DNA of 64,000 nucleotides from an uncultured Lachnospiraceae bacterium (GTDB lineage: Bacteria > Bacillota > Clostridia > Lachnospirales > Lachnospiraceae): contig CAMOIJ010000004.1 in the NCBI GenBank assembly GCA_946615865.1, positions 53,145 to 117,144 on the forward strand, written 5' to 3'. A program made the translations under genes and the position numbers. Positions 54,764 to 63,947 of the stretch are shown here, piece after piece. Under the pieces are notes generated by a model, which ran no database searches, was not told where the DNA came from, and saw only the letters and a list, made by a program, of their open reading frames with translations. Position 1 is the first letter of the stretch; each line of letters begins with the position of its first letter.

Positions 54764-55438
54764 TCAGGTTCCACTCACTCTGTTCCGGGCTTTCTGAGCG
54801 CGCCCTTCAATGATCTCGAGAAGCTCCCTGAGGAATTTCTCCTTGAAATCCGGGTCGAATCTGACGCCGCCTTCTCCGGTCTCGACGATCCTGTTCACCT
54901 CGCGCACGCAGTCCTCAAGGTCGTCGTTGATCACGATATACTCGTATTTCACCAGGTGCTCCGCTTCCTCTACAGCTCTCTTAAAGCGGTTGTCGATCTG
55001 CTCCTCTGTCTCTGTCTTTCTTCCGATCAGTCTCTTTGCCATCACCGCGGCGCTCGGAGTGGTTATAAAGATCAGGACCGCGTCCGGAAACGCCTTCTTG
55101 ATCTGCATGGCCCCCTGGACCTCGATCTCCAGGATAACGTCTTTTCCGTTTGCCATATTCTCTTCTACAAATGATCTGGGCGTCCCGTAGTAGTGGTCCG
55201 CGTAACCCGCGTACTCTAAGAGCCCGCCGTTTCTGATCATTTCCTCGAACTCTTCATTACTGACAAAATAGTAATTGACCCCGTGCACTTCCCCTTCTCT
55301 GGGCTTTCTGGTCGTCATCGATACGGAAAGCGTATAGTGGTCATAGTCATTAAGGAGCCTGCCGACGACAGTTCCCTTTCCAACTCCGGAAAACCCGGAT
55401 ATGACCACAAGTTTGCCGGCTCTTTCATTCTCTGCCAT
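54764..55438 (-). CDS. gmk: Guanylate kinase
   Basis: Phosphorylates GMP to GDP. 224 residues from ATG 55438: P-loop SGFSGVGKGTV, SVSMTTRKPREGE, DVILEIEVQGA and the lid RLIGRKTETEEQI. ATG 55438 has GGGGAG ten bases upstream; a longer frame to 55501 overlaps remA and is not family-like. The order yicC-remA-gmk-rpoZ is conserved in Firmicutes. Confidence 0.96.
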   Translation of the reverse strand: MAENERAGKLVVISGFSGVGKGTVVGRLLNDYDHYTLSVSMTTRKPREGEVHGVNYYFVSNEEFEEMIRNGGLLEYAGYADHYYGTPRSFVEENMANGKDVILEIEVQGAMQIKKAFPDAVLIFITTPSAAVMAKRLIGRKTETEEQIDNRFKRAVEEAEHLVKYEYIVINDDLEDCVREVNRIVETGEGGVRFDPDFKEKFLRELLEIIEGRAQKARNRVSGT

Positions 55439-55481
55439 AAGTCTGTTTCTCCCCTTCCCGGTTTTGCTCAGCCTGCTCTCT

Positions 55482-55766
55482 TTAGTCCGGCCGTTCCTCA
55501 TCTTCTCTGCTCATATCTTCCCTTGTGCCCTGGGCTCTTCCCCGGATCGTCTCCGGGAGCAGCGCTGAGAGTATAATGCGGTCATTTTCCATAATGAGCA
55601 CAGCCTTTGTCTTGCGTCCCTGTGTGGCGTCCACTGTCCGGCCGTCCTCCCTTGCCTTGGAAACAAGGCGCTTTACAGGAGCGGAGTCGGGACTGACGAT
55701 GGCTATGATCTTGCCCGCGTTGACGGTATTGCCAAAACCGATATTGATAAATCTGAATGCTTCCAT
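55482..55766 (-). CDS. remA: RemA-family (DUF370) DNA-binding regulator
   Basis: 94 residues: FINIGFGNTVNAGKIIAIVS, SPDSAPVKRLVSKAREDGR and DATQGRKTKAVLIM are the family core; residues 79-94 are a polar tail. In Bacillus RemA activates matrix operons and osmoprotection genes by a histone-like DNA wrapping mechanism. Ten bases lie between it and yicC and it leads into gmk. Its targets here are unknown; with a pilus operon in the same genome a surface-structure role is worth testing (inference). Confidence 0.92.
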   Translation of the reverse strand: MEAFRFINIGFGNTVNAGKIIAIVSPDSAPVKRLVSKAREDGRTVDATQGRKTKAVLIMENDRIILSALLPETIRGRAQGTREDMSREDEERPD

Positions 55767-55775
55767 TCTTTTTCC

Positions 55776-56654
55776 TTACTCGATATTCTGGATCTGCTCC
55801 CTGACTTTCTCCACAGTTGTCTTGAGTTCGATCGCCCTGTCGGATACCTCCAGATTGTCGGACTTGGAGAGAATCGTATTGGACTCCCGGTTCATCTCCT
55901 GAGCGATGAAGTCAAGCTTGCGGCCGACGCCCTCGCTTCCGTCCAGCGCTTCCCTCGTAGCCTTGATATGGCTCTGCAGCCGCACCAGTTCCTCGTCTAC
56001 GCATACCTTATCCGCGTAGATCGTAACTTCCTGAACAATCCTGCTGTCATCGATGACGGCGTCTCCGATCAGTTCCTTCACCTTGTCGTAGAGACGCTGC
56101 CTGTAAGCAGCTACGATCTGCGGAGATCTCTCTGTGATGAAATCCACGTGTCCCTGCATCTCATTGAGCTTGCCGATCAGGTCGTTTCTGAGGAATTCTC
56201 CTTCCCTGACCCTGGCCTCGCGGAAATTCTCCGCCGCCTCGTCGACTACTGCCCGCAGTCTGTCCCAGAGCTGAACGGGATCCATGGGTTCCTCTTCCAT
56301 AGTCAGGACATCCGGATATTTTGAAAGCGTGGATACTCTGATATCATTGTCAAGACCGTACTCCTGCGCCATCTGCCTGAGATATTTCAGATACTCTCCC
56401 GCGATCTTGCTGTTGTACTTGACCTGCATATTAGCTTCCTTGAGGTCTTCATACGTGATATAGACATCCACTTTGCCGCGGCTTATGTACTTCTTGAGTT
56501 CCGCACGGATCCCCGCTTCAAGCATACCCAGCTGTCTGGGCATCTTGATCCCGATATCAAGATAGCGGTTGTTCACCGACTTGATCTCTACTGCGATCTT
56601 TAAGTCTTCGTCAGCATACTCTGCTCTGCCGTATCCTGTCATGCTCTTGATCAT
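55776..56654 (-). CDS. yicC: YicC-family protein (endoribonuclease-like)
   Basis: 292 residues beginning MIKSMTGYGRAEY, the family start, with the C-terminal DUF1732 part (REALDGSEGVGRKLDFIAQE and MNRESNTILSKS). YicC is reported as an endoribonuclease acting on small RNAs in Enterobacteria. First gene of the yicC-remA-gmk group; good GGAGG nine bases before ATG. Divergent from rqcH across 167 bases. Confidence 0.94.
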   Translation of the reverse strand: MIKSMTGYGRAEYADEDLKIAVEIKSVNNRYLDIGIKMPRQLGMLEAGIRAELKKYISRGKVDVYITYEDLKEANMQVKYNSKIAGEYLKYLRQMAQEYGLDNDIRVSTLSKYPDVLTMEEEPMDPVQLWDRLRAVVDEAAENFREARVREGEFLRNDLIGKLNEMQGHVDFITERSPQIVAAYRQRLYDKVKELIGDAVIDDSRIVQEVTIYADKVCVDEELVRLQSHIKATREALDGSEGVGRKLDFIAQEMNRESNTILSKSDNLEVSDRAIELKTTVEKVREQIQNIE

Positions 56655-56821
56655 AGTTAAAGTCCTCCATGCTAAAGATCATATATAGCCGATTTTACAG
56701 CGGTTTAGCGCCTTTGTAAAGCAAGGACGCCTCAGCTCGGGCGCCGCCGGCGACAAGTTCCGGACATTGTGATATAATCAGATGATTTGAACCTCATACA
56801 TAATGAAAGGAAACTGATTCC

Positions 56822-58654
56822 ATGGCTTTTGACGGCATTACCACCGCCTGTCTGCGCAAAGAATTTTCCGACAGACTGACAGGCGCCAGAATATATAAAA
56901 TAGCGCAGACGGACCGCGACGAACTGGTCCTTACGCTGAAGCCCGCTGCCGAGAGAGGGGGCGGACAGTGCAGGCTCTACCTCTCTGCCGACGCCTCTCT
57001 TCCTCTTTGCTATTTCACGGCAAAATCCAGACAGGCCCCGCTTCAGGCGCCATCCTTCTGCATGCTGCTCCGCAAGCACCTGCAGAACGGCAGGATCCTC
57101 TCTGTCACCCAGCCGGGCCTCGAACGCGTTCTGCGCTTTGAAGTCGAACACCTCGACGAGATGGGCGATCTGTGCCGCCACACACTTGTCATTGAGCTGA
57201 TGGGCAAACACAGCAATATCATCTTTTTAAATGATCAGGAACAGATCGTCGACAGTATCAAACACATCTCCTCGCTGGTCAGTTCCGTCAGAGAAGTGCT
57301 TCCGGGCAGGCCCTATTTTGTCCCGGACACCAGGAGCAAAAAGAATCCTCTCGAAGAGACCGCTGAGGGTTTCGACGCTCTTATGCGCAGTCAGCAGATC
57401 CCCCCCGCCAAGCTTCTGCTCTCCGCTTACACGGGTCTTTCCACGCAGATGGCGGAGGAGCTGTGCCACAGGGCGGCTATCTCCAATGACAGGAGCGCCT
57501 CCTCGATGACGGATACAGACCGCGCATCCCTGTGGAGAGAATTCAGTGCTCTTATGCGGGATACGGCCGAAGGTACCTTTGCGCCTTCCATTTATTATAA
57601 GAAAGAAGACGGAAGCCGCCGCGGAGCTCCCTCAGGCTATGCGGCAGTCTCCATGAGGATCTTCACAGACTTCGCCGCGCGCTTTGAGGAAGTCCGCTTC
57701 GATTCCATGTCCGAACTTCTCGAAACTTTTTATGACCAGAAGAATGAAGTCACCAGGATCCGTCAGAAATCAGTGGACCTTCGCCATGTCGTCCAGACAA
57801 TTCTCGAACGCGACATTCACAAATACGACCTGCAGCGCAAGCAGATCCGCGATACCGAAAAGCGCGATAAATACCGGATCTATGGAGAGCTTCTCAACGC
57901 CTACGCCTATTCCATTCCCGAAGGCGCGAAGTCCTGTGAAGTGGACAACTACTACACCGGCGAGAAGATCCGCATTCCTCTCGATCCCATGCTGACGCCG
58001 ACCCAGAACGCGAAGAAATATTTTGACAGATATACCAAGCTCAAGAGGACCTATGAGGCTCTGACCACCTTGACCGAAGAAGTCAAATCGGAGATCGACC
58101 ATCTCGAGAGCATCCGCACATCCCTGGATCTCGCCACGGGCGAGGGCGACCTGGCCCAGATCCGGCAGGAGCTCGAGGACAGCGGACTTGTTCGCCGGCA
58201 CGCAGGGGGAGGGAAAAAGCGGCCCGGCTTTGACAAATCCGGCAAAAAAGGCCGCGCCCGCACTCCCGTCGGCAAGCCCCTTCACTACATCAGCAGCGAC
58301 GGCTACGACATCTATGTCGGCAAGAATAACACCCAGAACGACCAGCTCACTTTCCACTTCGCAGAGCCCGGCGACATCTGGATGCACGCCAACGACATGC
58401 CCGGATCCCATGTGATCCTCCGCTCCGGAGGCCGCTCCATGGACGAGATCCCTGACAGGGCTTTTGAGGAAGCCGCCTCCCTGGCCGCCTGGTATTCCGC
58501 CGGCCGCCAGCAGGGAAAGGTAGAGATCGATTACCTGCTCCGCCGCAATGTAAAAAAACCCGGAGGGGCCAAGCCGGGCTTTGTAGTCTACTACACTAAT
58601 TACTCCATCCTCGCAAGGGCTGATATAACCGGTCTTCAGGAAGTTTCAGATTAA
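56822..58654 (+). CDS. rqcH: Ribosome quality control protein RqcH (NFACT / Rqc2 homologue; FbpA)
   Basis: 610 residues: NFACT-N domain (MAFDGITTACLRKEF, GARIYKIAQTDRDELVL), a HhH region, a long coiled coil at about 300-460 (RHVVQTILERDIHKYDLQRK, KLKRTYEALTTLTEEVKSEID), and NFACT-R at about 485-600 (YVGKNNTQNDQLTF, GDIWMHANDMPGSHVILR). It recruits tRNA-Ala to 50S subunits with stalled peptidyl-tRNA and adds Ala tails. Some Gram-positive members also bind fibronectin. Single gene with its own terminator at 58665-58697. Confidence 0.95.
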   Translation: MAFDGITTACLRKEFSDRLTGARIYKIAQTDRDELVLTLKPAAERGGGQCRLYLSADASLPLCYFTAKSRQAPLQAPSFCMLLRKHLQNGRILSVTQPGLERVLRFEVEHLDEMGDLCRHTLVIELMGKHSNIIFLNDQEQIVDSIKHISSLVSSVREVLPGRPYFVPDTRSKKNPLEETAEGFDALMRSQQIPPAKLLLSAYTGLSTQMAEELCHRAAISNDRSASSMTDTDRASLWREFSALMRDTAEGTFAPSIYYKKEDGSRRGAPSGYAAVSMRIFTDFAARFEEVRFDSMSELLETFYDQKNEVTRIRQKSVDLRHVVQTILERDIHKYDLQRKQIRDTEKRDKYRIYGELLNAYAYSIPEGAKSCEVDNYYTGEKIRIPLDPMLTPTQNAKKYFDRYTKLKRTYEALTTLTEEVKSEIDHLESIRTSLDLATGEGDLAQIRQELEDSGLVRRHAGGGKKRPGFDKSGKKGRARTPVGKPLHYISSDGYDIYVGKNNTQNDQLTFHFAEPGDIWMHANDMPGSHVILRSGGRSMDEIPDRAFEEAASLAAWYSAGRQQGKVEIDYLLRRNVKKPGGAKPGFVVYYTNYSILARADITGLQEVSD

Positions 58655-58664
58655 TAAGTACATA

Positions 58665-58697
58665 AAAAGCCGCTGCTTTTTGATGGCAGCGGCTTTT
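58665..58697. terminator. Bidirectional terminator between rqcH and larE
   Basis: AAAAGCCGCTGC (58665-58676) pairs perfectly with GCAGCGGCTTTT (58686-58697), 9-base loop, T-tract in both directions. It separates the convergent rqcH and larE genes. Confidence 0.88.
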
Positions 58698-58701
58698 ATC
58701 T

Positions 58702-59520
58702 TCAATTCAGCACTTCATTCATGCTTCCGGTCCTGTATCCTTCCAGATCCATCGCCACATAGTCAAATCCGGCCTTTCGAAATTCCGAGGTGATCTCCTG
58801 TCTTTTCTTAAGAAGTTTCTCAAGATCTCCGGGCAGCACCTCGATCCTGGCAAGGCGTCCCTCTTCTCCATGGATCCTCACTCTGAACTGCTTAAATCCC
58901 AGGTCCTGCAGGAGCCTTTCTCCCAGTTCCACTCTCCTGAGTTTCTCGTCTGAGATGGTCTCCCCGTAAACAAATCTGGTGGCCAGGCAGGCAAAGGAAG
59001 GTTTGTTCCAGGTGGGCAGCCCCAGTTCTGAAGAGAGTTCCCTGATCTCCGCTTTTGTCAGCCCTGCTTCGCGCAAAGGACTCATAACGCCCAGTTCTTC
59101 TATCGCTTTCAGACCGGGCCTGTAGTCCGACAGATCATCCACATTCGACCCCTCGGCCATAACTGTAAATCCCTTCTCCCGCGCAGCTTCCATCATCTGC
59201 GTAAAGAGCACTTTTTTGCAGAGATAACAACGGTTCGCGGGATTCTCCCGAAAGCCCGGAATGGAAAGCTGGTCCACTTCGACTGTAATCCTGCTCACGC
59301 CGATCCCGCGGGTGAAGACGTCCGCTTCATCAGCCTCTCTCTCCGGGAAGGACGCGGACAGCGCTGTGACCGCGAGCACATTTTCATTTCCCAGCGTATT
59401 CACCGCGGCTTTGAGCAGGAGCGTCGAGTCGACGCCTGCCGAAAAAGCCACAGCAAGTTTCTTCTCCCGGCTCAGCGCGGCGCAGAGATTCGAATACTTA
59501 TCACTTAGTTCCTGTCTCAT
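58702..59520 (-). CDS. larE: LarE-like ATP-dependent sulfur transferase
   Basis: 272 residues. N-terminal PP-loop VAFSAGVDSTLLLKAA (SAGVDS where SGGVDS is usual), CYLCKK at 98-103, and WNKPSFACLATRF at 171-183 with Cys178 at the place of the sulfur-donor cysteine of LarE. LarE makes the nickel-pincer cofactor of lactate racemase; larA, larB and larC are not in the window. The ATG overlaps galT by 4 bases. Alternative: a related sulfurtransferase for another substrate. Confidence 0.82.
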   Translation of the reverse strand: MRQELSDKYSNLCAALSREKKLAVAFSAGVDSTLLLKAAVNTLGNENVLAVTALSASFPEREADEADVFTRGIGVSRITVEVDQLSIPGFRENPANRCYLCKKVLFTQMMEAAREKGFTVMAEGSNVDDLSDYRPGLKAIEELGVMSPLREAGLTKAEIRELSSELGLPTWNKPSFACLATRFVYGETISDEKLRRVELGERLLQDLGFKQFRVRIHGEEGRLARIEVLPGDLEKLLKKRQEITSEFRKAGFDYVAMDLEGYRTGSMNEVLN

Positions 59521-61055
59521 AAACTCTCCACAAACCTGTCGAAAGCTCTCTGTCCCTCCGACGTTCTCTTGTACACGCCCGCGTCCTCAAGAACGCGGCG
59601 GAACACATCGCCGATCTCCTTCTGTATGATCCCGTCGATATTGCTCTCGTCAATCTTTTCATAGCGGCCCATGAATTCTTCCGCCCAGTCCGCGTGTTTT
59701 TCCAGCACGGGATTTTTCCGGAAGTCTTCTCCCTCAAGGATCGCCTTTTTGAGGTCCGCCATCTCGCCGAGAAGTCTCGCGGGAAGAATTGCCATGCCCA
59801 TGACTTCGATCAGGCCGATGTTCTCTTTTTTGATATGATGAAGTTCCGCGTGAGGATGATAGACGCCCAGCGGATTCTCCTCAGTAGTGATATTGTTGCG
59901 AAGGACCAGATCCAGTTCGAAAAGCCCTCCCCGCTTGCGGGCGATCGGCGTGATCGTGTTGTGCGGCGTATCTTCTGTAAAAGCATAGATGAAAGCTTCC
60001 TCATCCGTATATCCGCGCCACGCGTCCAGAATATGATCGGCAAGAGCGATGATGCGGTCCGTTTCCGGGCCGGAGAGGCGGATGCAGGACATCGGCCACT
60101 TCACGATCCCGCTTGAGATATCTTCAAAGCCTTTGACAGTGAATGACCGCTCTACAGGCGCGTTCGCCATAGCGAAATCATAATGCCCTCCCTGGAAATG
60201 ATCGTGGCTCAGGATCGATCCTCCCACGATCGGCAGGTCAGCGTTCGATCCCAGGAAATAGTGCGGGAAAGCCTTGATAAAGTCAAAGAGCTTGCAGAAA
60301 GTGTCGTGGTTGATCGCCATGGGAATATGGCGGGAGTTGAACACGATGCAGTGCTCATTGTAGTAGACATAAGGGGAATACTGGAATCCCCAGGGACCGC
60401 CCTGGATAGTGATCGGAATGATCCTGTGGTTCTCTCTGGCCGGATGATTCACTCTGCCGTAATATCCCTCGTTCTCAATGCACAGCTGGCACTTGGGATA
60501 ACTGCTCTGGGCGGCGTTTCTTGCCGCGGCGATCGCCTTGGGATCCTTCTCCGGCTTGGAGAGATTGATAGTGATATCGAGTTCGCCGTACTCCGTCTGA
60601 GTCTTCCACCTTCTGTCTTTGGCGATCCTGTATCTTCTGATATAATCTGTATTCCGGGAGAAATCATAATACCAGTCAGTCGCCCTGACGGGATCTTCAT
60701 TGTAAATCCCGCGGAACTTCGCGATGACTTCACTCGGTCTGGGTGTCAGAATGCCCATGATCTTCGTATCGAAGAGATCCCTCATGACCACGGACGCGCC
60801 GTCTATCATCCCCTTTTCGGACGCATAGTCAAGGATCACCGCCAGGATCCCCTCCAAAAGAGTCCCGTCCTCGATCTTCGCCCGGTCGAGCGCCGCCGCT
60901 CCCCCGATGATCTCGGCCCTGTCCCCGGGATAATCGTCGATCCCGAGCGCCCCCAGCAGGGAATTGACTGTGTAGATCACATCTTCTTCCGCGATCAGTT
61001 CTGTCGCGAGCGCGTATTCAGTAAGATCTCTTATCGCCGCGTAAATCTTCTCCAT
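59517..61055 (-). CDS. galT: UDP-glucose-hexose-1-phosphate uridylyltransferase, class II
   Basis: Leloir-pathway enzyme exchanging uridylyl groups between UDP-glucose and galactose-1-phosphate. 512 residues, the ~500-residue size of the Firmicute class II form. Recognisable: GGSILSHDHFQGGHYDFAMA with the active-site histidines, VNHPARENHRIIPI, and NPLGVYHPHAELHHIKKENI. ATG 61055 has GGAGG seven bases before it; the longer frame to 61127 overlaps epsC and is not family-like. No galK or galE nearby. Followed by larE with a 4-base overlap. Confidence 0.93.
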   Translation of the reverse strand: MEKIYAAIRDLTEYALATELIAEEDVIYTVNSLLGALGIDDYPGDRAEIIGGAAALDRAKIEDGTLLEGILAVILDYASEKGMIDGASVVMRDLFDTKIMGILTPRPSEVIAKFRGIYNEDPVRATDWYYDFSRNTDYIRRYRIAKDRRWKTQTEYGELDITINLSKPEKDPKAIAAARNAAQSSYPKCQLCIENEGYYGRVNHPARENHRIIPITIQGGPWGFQYSPYVYYNEHCIVFNSRHIPMAINHDTFCKLFDFIKAFPHYFLGSNADLPIVGGSILSHDHFQGGHYDFAMANAPVERSFTVKGFEDISSGIVKWPMSCIRLSGPETDRIIALADHILDAWRGYTDEEAFIYAFTEDTPHNTITPIARKRGGLFELDLVLRNNITTEENPLGVYHPHAELHHIKKENIGLIEVMGMAILPARLLGEMADLKKAILEGEDFRKNPVLEKHADWAEEFMGRYEKIDESNIDGIIQKEIGDVFRRVLEDAGVYKRTSEGQRAFDRFVESL

Positions 61056-61123
61056 CTTATACCCTCCTCGTGTTTTCTCTCCCGTAAACCGGTCTCTTAT
61101 CAAAATAGTGTTAGCAATAGATG

Positions 61124-62089
61124 TCAATACCAGTTCTCGGGCTTAGCGTCCTCCGGCCGGGTATCCCTGGGTCCCTCGATCTCTTCCTTGTGTCTTATCA
61201 CCAGCTCCTGGGTCTTGACGCTCATCCTTGTCCCGGGTTTGACGCTGCTTGTGATGAACACGTTGGAGCCGATGACCGATCCCCTGCCGATCACCGTCTC
61301 ACCTCCGAGTATGGACGCGCCGGCGTAGATCGTAACATCGTCCTCGATCGTGGGGTGCCTCTTAGCGCCCCGCAGGCTCTGCCCTCCCCTTGTGGAGAGA
61401 GCGCCGATCGTGACGCCCTGGTATATTTTGACATGTTCTCCTATGACGGATGTCTCGCCAACGACGATGCCGGTCCCGTGATCCATGAAGAAATACCTGC
61501 CGATCGTCGCGCCGGGATGAATATCGATACCGGTGCGGGAATGCGCGTACTCCGTCATCATTCTGGGGATCAGCGGCACCTTTAGCAGGAACAGTTCGTG
61601 AGCCAGCCTGTTCACGGTGCTTGCCAAAAGCCCCGGATAGCACAGCACGATCTCCTCCTTGTTGTAAGCTGCGGGATCTCCCTGGTAAAACGCTTCCATA
61701 TCGGTGTCGACAAGTTCCCTGATGGCAGGGATCCTGCTGATAAAGGTGATCGCCAGTTCCTCCGCAAGATCCTTGATCTCCGGTTCCGGCGTCTGTGCGT
61801 ATTCATCGCGGAAACGCAGCGCGATCGCGATCTGCTTCGCCAGGTTGTAGACCACATCCTCGATCAGGATACTGATCCGGCTGTTATCATTGTAGCTTCT
61901 GTAGTTCTTCTCCCTGTAGTAGCCGGGAAAAAGAATGTTGAGGAGTTTATTCACAATATCCATCACAGCATCGCTGTCCGGCTGGCTGAAAACATCCATC
62001 TTATCGATGTCTCTTCCGTTCTTGTAGTCCTCCAGTATCCTCTCGGTGATCTTCCGGATCCTCTCGTTGATCAGTTTCTCATTAGACAT
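61124..62089 (-). CDS. epsC: Serine O-acetyltransferase, EpsC type
   Basis: Acetylates serine for cysteine synthesis. 321 residues: an N-terminal helical domain with DPAAYNKEEIVLCYPGL, then the hexapeptide-repeat left-handed beta helix (HPGATIGRYFFMDHGTGIVV, GETSVIGEHVKIYQGVTIGA) and the HPTIEDDVTIYAGASILGG repeat. The D-H-G-T-G-I-V-V-G-E-T motif is that of serine acetyltransferases. The long N-terminal extension distinguishes EpsC from short CysE. Probable promoter at 62175-62203. Confidence 0.94.
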   Translation of the reverse strand: MSNEKLINERIRKITERILEDYKNGRDIDKMDVFSQPDSDAVMDIVNKLLNILFPGYYREKNYRSYNDNSRISILIEDVVYNLAKQIAIALRFRDEYAQTPEPEIKDLAEELAITFISRIPAIRELVDTDMEAFYQGDPAAYNKEEIVLCYPGLLASTVNRLAHELFLLKVPLIPRMMTEYAHSRTGIDIHPGATIGRYFFMDHGTGIVVGETSVIGEHVKIYQGVTIGALSTRGGQSLRGAKRHPTIEDDVTIYAGASILGGETVIGRGSVIGSNVFITSSVKPGTRMSVKTQELVIRHKEEIEGPRDTRPEDAKPENWY

Positions 62090-62174
62090 CTGTCAGTCCA
62101 TTCCTTTCGCGTACGCGGCGCAGGCTTAAAAACTCTGCGACGGTACTTATTTAAGCATATCATCAACTTTCTTT

Positions 62175-62203
62175 ATTATACATGGAAAAACCGCACCTGT
62201 GTA
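62175..62203 (-). promoter_or_regulatory. Probable epsC promoter
   Basis: Minus strand: TACACA (62198-62203), 17 bases, perfect TATAAT (62175-62180), about 85 bases upstream of epsC. Confidence 0.5.
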
Positions 62204-62312
62204 TGTCCTGATCTTCACATGTAAAATCTTCCTCCAAAAGATATTCTGACGCTTTGCGCTGATCTGTGATACTATGATAACAGGACATACTTGTCCACAT
62301 AAAGGAGGAGTC

Positions 62313-63926
62313 ATGAAAAAGCGCGAATCTGTAATAATTTGTCCCCTTCTGTGCATCAGTTTACTGCTGACTGCACTTGCGAGCCCCCTGGCGGTTTCCG
62401 TCGGCGTGAGCGCCGCGTCGAATACTGCCGCTGAAGCCGGAACAGAAGCGGAAGCCGCAGTACCGGAACTTATACTCTCCAAATGCTATCTGATCGAATC
62501 GGATAATTACGAGAGCATTGCTGACGGCTATTTTCAGGCCGTCCTTCTCTCCGAAGAATCAGCCGGGAAGTTCCCTGCCCTGAGCAGCGCCCTTTCAGAG
62601 CTCAACACACAGATCAGCGCTTCCTGCAGGAAAGACTTCAAGGAGCTTTCCGATAAGTCCAGGCAGTACATCACAGAACACGGAGTCACAGACGAAGACA
62701 GGCCGTCGGCAACCTTTGAGAGCAGGATCGTTCCGGTGCGCCAGGACGACAAAGCTGTGAGTTTCTTCACATCCTGCTACAGTTTTCTTCCGGGCGCCGC
62801 AGGCGGAACTACGACATTCAGAGGGATCACTCTCGACTCCGCGACCGGCAAAACAGTTGCCCTTGAGAACGTTATCAAAGATCCGGACAACAAAAAGGCG
62901 CTGACAGCCGCCATCAACGAGAACCTTCGTTTTCTCAGTACCGGCGATTCTGCCGGAGACCGCGAGGAATCCGTCTCCGTCGCTTTAGCGTCTGTCAATT
63001 ACTTCCCGTCCTGGGTCGTAAGCGACAACGGCGTGATATTCCGTTTTAATGCCGGCGCGATCGGTACCGCGGAAGAGGGTGCTATAGAAGCAGAGATTCC
63101 CTTTGAAAAATATCCCGACCTGTTCACAGACGCTTACTCAGCTCATAAGGGTGCCTACACACTGCCCATTGACACTGTTTATCCTGTGATCGCGGACCTG
63201 AACGGAGACGGAACGCCCGAGAAGGTGAGCCTGAACGCCCGCCCTGACAGCAGCGGCGATCTCGGTTCCTACACAGCGCTCAGGGTCGCGACAGGCGACA
63301 AGGAGTGCCTGTACGAGACCTATTTCTTTAATGCCCGCGGAGTTCTTATCCATACCGCCGCAGGAAAGAGTTATCTCTACGTACAGACTATTACCGACAA
63401 TGATTACCGCATTACCTGCGTATTTGATCTGAGCGGTGAGAAACCCGTCTTTTTGGGTGAACTCAACGGTACCGGATTCTCCGCCCGCTTCCGCCGCAAC
63501 AGCAGCGATCCCGACCTGTGGTATATGGACGAGCAGTTCATCTCCTCGCCGGACTCCTTCTGCCTCGACACCCATATGGATCTGATGAGCACCTACTCCG
63601 CCACCGGGCGCTACAAAGTCGGTGAGGACGGAATGCCTGTTCTTTTATCTGATCAGTACCTGATCGACTCCGATCTGGAGCTTACCAGCCTCACGGATCT
63701 TCCCGCCGATATCATAGATCCGGCGACAGGCGCGGTCACGAAGCAGAACGCGGTTCTTGCCAAAGGGACCAAGTGCCGTCTCTTCAGGACTAACGGGAAA
63801 GATACGGTCGATGTCAAGACTGCCGACGGCGTCATTTACCGCTTTATCGTCACCGAGGAATGGCCTCAGAAAGTGAACGGGCTCCGGCTCGATCAGGCTT
63901 TTGAAGGGACCATGTTCGCAGGCTGA
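62313..63926 (+). CDS. Secreted DUF3298/RsiV-like protein with calcium-binding-like repeat
   Basis: 537 residues from ATG 62313 with AAAGGAGG. Signal peptide (about 1-35, IICPLLCISLLLTALASPLAV). About 50-285 resembles the PdaC/DUF4163-DUF3298 module found in RsiV and secreted Gram-positive proteins (TSCYSFLPGAAGGTTTFRG, NYFPSWVVSDNGVIFRFNAG, AIEAEIPFEKYPDLF). After it, IADLNGDGTPEKVSL is an FG-GAP-like D-x-N-x-D-G motif, followed by a beta-rich C-terminal part without recognised domain. RsiV-type proteins bind lysozyme, but there is no sigma factor gene next to it and no internal TM, so an anti-sigma role is not indicated. It ends 20 bases before an apparent group II intron boundary. Confidence 0.75.
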   Translation: MKKRESVIICPLLCISLLLTALASPLAVSVGVSAASNTAAEAGTEAEAAVPELILSKCYLIESDNYESIADGYFQAVLLSEESAGKFPALSSALSELNTQISASCRKDFKELSDKSRQYITEHGVTDEDRPSATFESRIVPVRQDDKAVSFFTSCYSFLPGAAGGTTTFRGITLDSATGKTVALENVIKDPDNKKALTAAINENLRFLSTGDSAGDREESVSVALASVNYFPSWVVSDNGVIFRFNAGAIGTAEEGAIEAEIPFEKYPDLFTDAYSAHKGAYTLPIDTVYPVIADLNGDGTPEKVSLNARPDSSGDLGSYTALRVATGDKECLYETYFFNARGVLIHTAAGKSYLYVQTITDNDYRITCVFDLSGEKPVFLGELNGTGFSARFRRNSSDPDLWYMDEQFISSPDSFCLDTHMDLMSTYSATGRYKVGEDGMPVLLSDQYLIDSDLELTSLTDLPADIIDPATGAVTKQNAVLAKGTKCRLFRTNGKDTVDVKTADGVIYRFIVTEEWPQKVNGLRLDQAFEGTMFAG

Positions 63927-63947
63927 TGAAATGTATCATTATTAATA

